Shown in pieces: positions 58,781-64,000 of a stretch of 64,000 nucleotides of DNA (position 1 is the first letter of the stretch; each line of letters begins with the position of its first letter). The position numbers and the translations under genes were made by a program. The notes below the pieces were generated by a model, which did no database searches, was not told where the DNA came from, and was given only the letters and a program-made list of their open reading frames with translations. Origin of the DNA: Lachnospiraceae bacterium (GTDB lineage Bacteria > Bacillota_A > Clostridia > Lachnospirales > Lachnospiraceae). The DNA is taken from assembly GCA_016287765.1 (NCBI GenBank), contig JAEEWS010000011.1, positions 1 through 64,000 on the forward strand, in the 5' to 3' direction.

Positions 58781-59419
58781 TTATTTATAGGAGTGCTTTT
58801 TATTCATTTCTTCAGCCATTTCAATTATTCTGTCAAATTCCGGAGAATTCACCATGTTCATAAAATCCAGAAACAGCTTTATATCATATTCTTTATTGTC
58901 TTCTATCATCATGCTCAGAGCCGTTTCTTTATCAAAGCCCTTACGGTAAGGTCTGTCGGAGATAAGTGCCGCAAAGGCATCACAGATCTTAATGAATCTT
59001 GAAGAGTAAGGGATGTCATCCTCTCTCAGGTTATCCGGATAGCCGCTGCCGTCATAGCATTCATGATGGTGGTAGACCGCATCCACGATCTCCGGCGGAT
59101 AATTGCATTTCCCCAGCATTTCTGCGCCAAGCTTGGCATGCATTCTCATGTGGCGCACCTCTTCAACATGAAGGGACTTCTTGTCACGTCCGTATATGCT
59201 CTGGGAAAGTCTGAGTTTCCCCACATCATGGACACAGGCCGCATTATAAATGGTTTCCGTAGTCTTTTCGTCCAGACCGATCCTTTCCGATAGCATCTTT
59301 ACTATTTCCGCCACCAGCCTGCCGTGATCGATACTGTCCTCCAGGTCTTCGTTCACAACGCCCTTAAGGTCCAGAGTATAAAGAATATTTCTTATTTCCT
59401 TTTCCGAATCAAAAAGCAT
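58781..59419 (-). CDS. HD-GYP-type c-di-GMP phosphodiesterase
   Basis: The 212-residue protein is little more than the catalytic domain: an N-terminal helix, HGRLVAEIVKML, the HD motif (NAACVHDVGKLRL), H-x-x-H segments in RMHAKLGAEML, and YHHHECYDGSGYPDNL carrying the GYP signature, then FIKICDAFAALISDRPYRKG. It should hydrolyse c-di-GMP. It starts 20 bases past hemZ and ends the apt-relA-hemZ run. Confidence 0.88.
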   Translation of the reverse strand: MLFDSEKEIRNILYTLDLKGVVNEDLEDSIDHGRLVAEIVKMLSERIGLDEKTTETIYNAACVHDVGKLRLSQSIYGRDKKSLHVEEVRHMRMHAKLGAEMLGKCNYPPEIVDAVYHHHECYDGSGYPDNLREDDIPYSSRFIKICDAFAALISDRPYRKGFDKETALSMMIEDNKEYDIKLFLDFMNMVNSPEFDRIIEMAEEMNKKHSYK

Positions 59420-59439
59420 GATCTGTATTCCCCGTTCGT

Positions 59440-61035
59440 TTATATATCCGAAAAGAGTTTCCTCTTTCGTTCTATCATTTCATCGGTACGTTCCACGTAA
59501 TCCTTGACGCTCTTCACGTTTTCCGTGCGTTCGATCTTCCTTACCTTGTACTCTCCGTCCTCGGCCTCGTTTAAAAATCCGCCTCCAAAGCATTCATCGC
59601 TCCTTACCAGCTTCGAAGATGCCCCGGGCCCGCAGGCTGCTATGGTGTGGCACTCTTCCATGATCAGCACATTGTAGAGACCTTCCTTACCCGGCTTTGC
59701 ATAGCCCACATTTTCCAGATTGTCGGACATGTTCTTCTGTCTGTAAAGGTAGTAGGGTTCATATCCTTTCTCGGCCATGTACTTTTCTGCAGCCTCGGTC
59801 ATGAGCCCTGTTTCCTTGCTCAAAGAATCCGCATAGGAATCCATTTCCGCATTGAGCCTTGCCGCTCTCTTAACCGCCAAAGTGTGGACTGTAATGGAAT
59901 CCGGTTCCAGCTCGCCCACCTTTTCAAGGGTGTCCGTAAAGTCGGAAAGCACTTCTCCGTTAAGACCTGCGATCAGATCCATGTTGATATTGTCAAAGCC
60001 GCATTCCCGGGCCAGCTTAAAGGCATTTATAACATCTTCCACCGTATGCCGTCTTCCGATCAGATCCAGGGTCTTTTGCTGCATGGACTGGGGATTTACC
60101 GATATCCTGGTGATGCCTTCCTCTTTCATTGCCATCAGCTTTTCTCTTGTGATACTGTCCGGTCTTCCCGCCTCTATGGTCCATTCCCTTAAGTCCTTAA
60201 GATCAAAGCAGGCCTTTATCTTTCTTATTATCGCCCTTAACTGGTCGGCACTCATGGTAGTCGGCGTTCCGCCGCCAAAATATATGCTTATCAGCCTCTT
60301 GTTCTTCATCATGAGGGCTGTAGCCTCGATCTCCTTTAAAAGTGCTTCCACATAGGGCTCGGCATAGGCCTTGAACTTCTCATAGGGATAGGCCGAAAAA
60401 GAGCAATAAAGGCATATGCTTGGGCAAAAGGGTACGCCTATATAAAGGCTGTAGGTGTCATCAAAAGTGAGTCCTTCCAGAAGACGGCTCTCGTTTTCCG
60501 TGACCTTTAGCGCAAGTCTTGCCTTGGCGGGAGATGCCAGATACTCATTTTCATAATAGGAAATGATCTCTTTCGGAGAAAAACCTCTTAAGCGCATGTC
60601 CAGGACCTGCTTGGTGGGACGGACTCCCGTAAGGGTTCCCCAGGGAAGTACCTTGCCGGATATCTCGGACAACACCCTGTAAAGGGCACGATGAAGATGA
60701 TTTCTGTACATCCTCCTGTCCGGATCTCCCTGATTTTGATAGGTGTTCTCATCCCTTTCGGAAAAATCCTCGCTTGCACCGGCCTTCCTGCCATATATTT
60801 CCGCGTCGATGGAAAAAGCTTCATCCTCAAGAAGGAAGTTCACACGACCCACGGTTTCAGGCACGTCTATCTGTCCGTGCCCGCGTTTTATCCTGGCTTC
60901 TTCCCGCTTTTTTTCCTCTTCCGCCTCATCAATGTTTATTGTTTTTATATCGCACTCTCTAAAAAAGGCTTTAATCAGCGGTCCTATATCCTGCGCGTAA
61001 TCCAAGCCTTTTAAGTAAGCATATATCTGCTTCAT
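59440..61035 (-). CDS. hemZ: Oxygen-independent coproporphyrinogen III oxidase-like radical SAM protein HemZ
   Basis: The 531 residues have the radical SAM motif CPSICLYCSF (C-x3-C-x2-C), a SAM-binding stretch SIYFGGGTPTTMSADQL, RISVNPQSMQQKTLDLIGRR and GFDNINMDLIAGL. The ~150-residue N-terminal domain is typical of HemZ. Activity in haem synthesis is known in Bacillus; many Lachnospiraceae lack the rest of that pathway, so another substrate is possible. Its ATG overlaps the relA stop by one base (TAATG at 61035). Confidence 0.9.
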   Translation of the reverse strand: MKQIYAYLKGLDYAQDIGPLIKAFFRECDIKTINIDEAEEEKKREEARIKRGHGQIDVPETVGRVNFLLEDEAFSIDAEIYGRKAGASEDFSERDENTYQNQGDPDRRMYRNHLHRALYRVLSEISGKVLPWGTLTGVRPTKQVLDMRLRGFSPKEIISYYENEYLASPAKARLALKVTENESRLLEGLTFDDTYSLYIGVPFCPSICLYCSFSAYPYEKFKAYAEPYVEALLKEIEATALMMKNKRLISIYFGGGTPTTMSADQLRAIIRKIKACFDLKDLREWTIEAGRPDSITREKLMAMKEEGITRISVNPQSMQQKTLDLIGRRHTVEDVINAFKLARECGFDNINMDLIAGLNGEVLSDFTDTLEKVGELEPDSITVHTLAVKRAARLNAEMDSYADSLSKETGLMTEAAEKYMAEKGYEPYYLYRQKNMSDNLENVGYAKPGKEGLYNVLIMEECHTIAACGPGASSKLVRSDECFGGGFLNEAEDGEYKVRKIERTENVKSVKDYVERTDEMIERKRKLFSDI

Positions 61036-63335
61036 TATCCCATTGTTCTTTCGACATCAACAACTCCTTCTATCATACGGAGCTTTGTGATCAGGGTGGT
61101 GAGCTGGTCCGTACTGGACACTTCAAAGCCCATGGTGATGGTGGCTGTACCGCCCTTGCTTACACGGCTGTTGATGTTCATCATATCGATCTTGTTTTCC
61201 GTCATGACCTTGGAAATATCAAGGATCATGCCGCTTCTGTTGGTTGCATAAACGTTGATCTCGGCAAAGTAGTTGCCCTTCTGCTTGTCGCCTTCATTCC
61301 ATTCGGCACTAACGAGACGCATCCTCTCTTCGTCCGTGGCATTTATAACATTCACGCAGTCAGTCCTGTGAATGGATATGCCTCGTCCTCTGGTAACAAA
61401 GCCCACGATCTCATCTCCGGGAACGGGAGAACAGCATTTGGAGAAATGTACCGAAATGTCGCCCGCGCCCTGAACCACAATACCGGATTTTGCTTTAACT
61501 TCCACCGGTTTCTTGGTGTTCCTGATCTCGGCAACGGATTCAAGTACCTTTTCATCCGTGATCTCACGTTTTTTCTTCTTTTCCAGTTCCTCAAGAAGGC
61601 GATTTACTATCTGTCCTTCCTTCAGACCTCCGTGGCCTATGGCAGCCAGCACGGAATCCCAGTCATGGAAACCGTACTTGTGCATGGTCACATCCATGAA
61701 TTCCGCTTTAAGGATCTCCTGGGGATTGATGCCCTTGGTCTTGCAATAGGTCATCATAAGTTCCTTGCCATGGATGACATTGTCTTCCTTAAGCTCTGTC
61801 TTAAACCACTGATTTATCTTGTTTCTGGCCTGTCCGCTCTTTACTATGTTCAACCAGTCACGGCTGGGTCCCTTTGAGTTCTGGGAGGTGATGATCTCGA
61901 TCCTGTCACCGTTCTTGATCACATAGTCCATAGTAACCAGCTTGCCGTTTGCCCTTGCTCCCACCATCTTATTTCCCACTGCGGAGTGGATGGAGTAAGC
62001 GAAGTCTACAGGAGTAGAGCCTGCAGGAAGCGTCTTTACGTCTCCTGTAGGGGTGAAACAGTAAACCGTATCCGAAAAGAGATCCAGGTCCGATTTAACG
62101 TTGGAAAGAAACTCCTTGTTATCCGACATTTCCTGCTGCCATTCAAGGATCTGACGGAGCCATGCCATCTTCTCCTCTTCCTTGGCATCGGATCTGACAC
62201 CGTTTTGAGCTTCCTTGTACTTCCAGTGAGCTGCGATACCGTATTCAGCCACCTTGTGCATTTCCATGGTACGGATCTGTACTTCGAAGGGTAGTCCGTT
62301 ATGGGCGATAAGGGTGGTATGCAATGACTGGTAATTGTTTGCCTTGGGCATTGCTATATAATCCTTGAAACGACCCGGTATGGGTTTATACATCTCATGT
62401 ATTATACCGAGGGCGGCATAGCAGTCCTTTACCGTATCCACGATTATACGGATGGCATATAAGTCATATATCTGATCCAGGGTCTTGTCCTGGTTTTTCA
62501 TCTTTTTGTATATACTGAAGAAGTGCTTGATCCTGCCGTCGATCTGAGCTTTGATCTCGCCCTCTTCTATCTTCTCCGCGATCTCATCGATACGTTCGTC
62601 AATGAACTTCTCCCGATCGCTCTTACGCATGGCGATCTTCTCTTCCAGATCCGCATATACTTCCGGCTCTATTATCTTAAGCGAAAGATCATCCAGTTCT
62701 ATCTTGATGCGGCTGATACCGAGACGCTGGGCAAGAGGTGCATATATGTCCATGGTCTCATGGGCCTTCTCCAATTGCTTGGGAACAGGCTGATACTGCA
62801 TAGTCCTCATGTTGTGCAGACGGTCCGCCAGCTTTATCATGATCACACGGATATCCTTGGCCATTGCCAGGAACATTTTTCTAAGGTTTTCAGCCTGAAC
62901 CTCCACCTTATCCATGTCATAGTTCAACTGGGTCAGTTTGGTAACACCGTCCACCAGAAGAGCTATCTCATCTCCGAATTCAGCCTTGATCTCTTCAAGA
63001 GTGGTATCCGTATCTTCCACCACATCGTGAAGTATCCCTGCGGCTATGGTCTCCTTATCCAGCTCGAGCTCGGCAAGGATAATGGCCACACAAAGGGGAT
63101 GGATTATGTAGGGCTCTCCGGATTTTCTCTTTTGATCTTTATGTTTTTCCGAAGCCAGCTCATAGGCTTTTCGGATGATACCCAGATCTGTCAGACTTCT
63201 GTAGGCCCGGATCTCCTTTTCCAATCGCGCAAAAAGCGCCTCCGGATCGGTAAAATCCGAAGGTGTGGAGAATGATTTCTCGCTGATGGGCTTTTTAAGC
63301 ACGTATTTGAATTCTTTTTTGTCCGTTTCAGCCAT
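61035..63335 (-). CDS. relA: Bifunctional (p)ppGpp synthetase/hydrolase
   Basis: The 766-residue Rel protein has an HD hydrolase domain (GILHDVVEDTDTTLEEIKAE, ITKLADRLHNMR-like MIKLADRLHNMRT), a synthetase domain (PGRFKDYIAMPKANNYQSLH), TGS (VYCFTPTGDVKTLPAGSTPV), a helical and zinc-finger part (SKCCSPVPGDEI) and an ACT domain (SGMILDISKVMTENKIDMMN). Both catalytic centres look intact, so it makes and degrades the stringent alarmone. AGGAG precedes the ATG at 63335. It lies between apt and hemZ, the usual clostridial order. Confidence 0.96.
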   Translation of the reverse strand: MAETDKKEFKYVLKKPISEKSFSTPSDFTDPEALFARLEKEIRAYRSLTDLGIIRKAYELASEKHKDQKRKSGEPYIIHPLCVAIILAELELDKETIAAGILHDVVEDTDTTLEEIKAEFGDEIALLVDGVTKLTQLNYDMDKVEVQAENLRKMFLAMAKDIRVIMIKLADRLHNMRTMQYQPVPKQLEKAHETMDIYAPLAQRLGISRIKIELDDLSLKIIEPEVYADLEEKIAMRKSDREKFIDERIDEIAEKIEEGEIKAQIDGRIKHFFSIYKKMKNQDKTLDQIYDLYAIRIIVDTVKDCYAALGIIHEMYKPIPGRFKDYIAMPKANNYQSLHTTLIAHNGLPFEVQIRTMEMHKVAEYGIAAHWKYKEAQNGVRSDAKEEEKMAWLRQILEWQQEMSDNKEFLSNVKSDLDLFSDTVYCFTPTGDVKTLPAGSTPVDFAYSIHSAVGNKMVGARANGKLVTMDYVIKNGDRIEIITSQNSKGPSRDWLNIVKSGQARNKINQWFKTELKEDNVIHGKELMMTYCKTKGINPQEILKAEFMDVTMHKYGFHDWDSVLAAIGHGGLKEGQIVNRLLEELEKKKKREITDEKVLESVAEIRNTKKPVEVKAKSGIVVQGAGDISVHFSKCCSPVPGDEIVGFVTRGRGISIHRTDCVNVINATDEERMRLVSAEWNEGDKQKGNYFAEINVYATNRSGMILDISKVMTENKIDMMNINSRVSKGGTATITMGFEVSSTDQLTTLITKLRMIEGVVDVERTMG

Positions 63336-63379
63336 TGACACTCCTGATGTATTTAAGATCAAAGTCAGTTAGGATCACT

Positions 63380-63904
63380 TTATTTTCCGGGGTACTTAAC
63401 AACAGAATCCACATTGTAGCCCTTAAGACGCTCACGTCCGTTCAAGCCTTCAAGTTCCATAAGGAAAACGATCTTAACTACCTTGCCGCCCAGACGTTCA
63501 ATGAGCTTGATGATAGCCTCAATGGTACCGCCTGTTGCAATAAGGTCATCAACAATAATGACTCTCTGACCGGGCTTGATGGCGTCCTTGTGCATTTCAA
63601 GAACCGCAGAACCGTATTCCAGGTCATATGACTGCTCGATGGTCTCGCAGGGCAGCTTACCCTTCTTACGTACGGGTACAAAGGACTTGTGCATATTGTA
63701 AGCCACGGGAACTCCAAAGATGAATCCTCTGGACTCGGGTCCTACAACGATATCAAAATCCTCATTCTGAACAAGGCCCTCCAGCTTATCCACAGCAAGA
63801 CGGAGTCCGTCGGGATCCTGGATGACACTTGTCACATCCCTGAACATGATACCGGGTTCCGGAAAATCAGGTATGGTTCTTACATAATCGGCAACTGTTT
63901 TCAT
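63380..63904 (-). CDS. apt: Adenine phosphoribosyltransferase
   Basis: The 174 residues start MKTVADYVRTIPDFPEPGIM and contain FDIVVGPESRGFIFG and the PRPP loop RVIIVDDLIATGGT. It salvages adenine to AMP. GGAGG stands eight bases before the ATG at 63904; the open frame to 63931 is not needed. It starts 6 bases after the stop of the upstream gene. Confidence 0.95.
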   Translation of the reverse strand: MKTVADYVRTIPDFPEPGIMFRDVTSVIQDPDGLRLAVDKLEGLVQNEDFDIVVGPESRGFIFGVPVAYNMHKSFVPVRKKGKLPCETIEQSYDLEYGSAVLEMHKDAIKPGQRVIIVDDLIATGGTIEAIIKLIERLGGKVVKIVFLMELEGLNGRERLKGYNVDSVVKYPGK

Positions 63905-63909
63905 TCTAT

Positions 63910-64000
63910 CTACCTCCATATCATCAGCCAAAGTACAATGACTGAGATCATAGCCTGTATTATTGTAAATCTGTAAACCGTTTGGGTATTGGACCAGTTG
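63910..64000 (-). CDS. Partial membrane protein, C-terminal 29 residues
   Basis: Reading in from the window edge, the minus strand encodes NWSNTQTVYRFTIIQAMISV followed by IVLWLMIWR and a TAG at 63910-63912. The hydrophobic final helix after a W-S/N-x-x-x-V-Y/V-x-F pattern resembles the last helix of MraY-type phospho-sugar transferases, but 29 residues cannot settle it. Its stop overlaps the apt ribosome-binding site, so the two genes are in one operon. Confidence 0.4.
   Translation of the reverse strand, partial: NWSNTQTVYRFTIIQAMISVIVLWLMIWR

Noticed and set aside
1..64000. tRNA, rRNA, insertion sequence transposase or complete prophage
   Set aside because: No tRNA cloverleaf, rRNA sequence, DDE transposase or structural phage gene was recognised on reading both strands; without a search tool a short tRNA could still have been missed.

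Overview
The window reads as a chromosomal segment of an anaerobic, low- to mid-GC Firmicute of the Lachnospiraceae (Butyrivibrio/Roseburia-like). The evidence is the tig-clpP-clpX block, a clostridial apt-relA-hemZ run, a bifunctional AdhE, [FeFe]-hydrogenase-type proteins, a GH3 glucosidase with reversed domain order of the type described from Butyrivibrio and Ruminococcus, and ICE modules (RepA_N/ParA/ParB, DUF5688, CD1845-like) typical of this family. The assignment is an inference from gene content; no rRNA or tRNA was seen.

Region 1 (1 to about 16.2 kb) is a decayed accessory island. It holds an intact replication/partition operon (repA-parA-parB), an autoregulated XRE repressor and two ICE accessory genes. 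Around these lie a double-truncated VirB4 ATPase, a truncated second RepA, a shortened serine recombinase, an ORF6N protein and fragments of RhuM, Nudix and XRE genes. A GH3 beta-glucosidase carries an in-frame TAG and has lost its C-terminus. A TetR-controlled hydrolase operon is intact. The island abuts the 3' end of an rlmD/rumA-type RNA methyltransferase gene, a familiar ICE insertion point. An 11-bp sequence from that gene end recurs about 15.9 kb away at the far left of the window.

Region 2 (16.2 to 30 kb) holds housekeeping and envelope genes: rlmD-like, metY-like, a spore-photoproduct-lyase-family radical SAM gene joined to rmlB-rmlD-rmlC (no rmlA), a Zn/Cd-type P1B-ATPase with a histidine-rich repeat and an alpha5-type ArsR sensor, ispE, an EAL phosphodiesterase and a dCache sensor protein.

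Region 3 (30 to 44.3 kb) holds DGC-glmM-tig-clpP-clpX on the minus strand, an ABC export/remodelling cassette (ATPase, secreted CARDB-like protein, FtsX/MacB permease), a hybrid histidine kinase, galM and upp. Trigger factor has an unusual Lys/Ala-rich tail.

Region 4 (44.5 to 54 kb) is about fermentation and redox. Two thioredoxin-like 2Fe-2S proteins, a PAS-containing sensory [FeFe]-hydrogenase homologue, a SpoIIE/PP2C phosphatase and a group-B-like [FeFe] hydrogenase form one minus-strand cluster, plausibly an H2/redox-sensing phosphatase pathway. It is followed by an APH-fold kinase, adhE and a LysR regulator.

Region 5 (54 to 64 kb) holds a membrane protein, an autoregulated XRE-S24 repressor, a strongly structured intergenic element that may be a small RNA, cspA, mgsA, aspS, an HD-GYP phosphodiesterase, hemZ, relA, apt and the tail of one more gene. 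GGDEF, EAL and HD-GYP proteins all occur within 33 kb, so c-di-GMP signalling is well represented.
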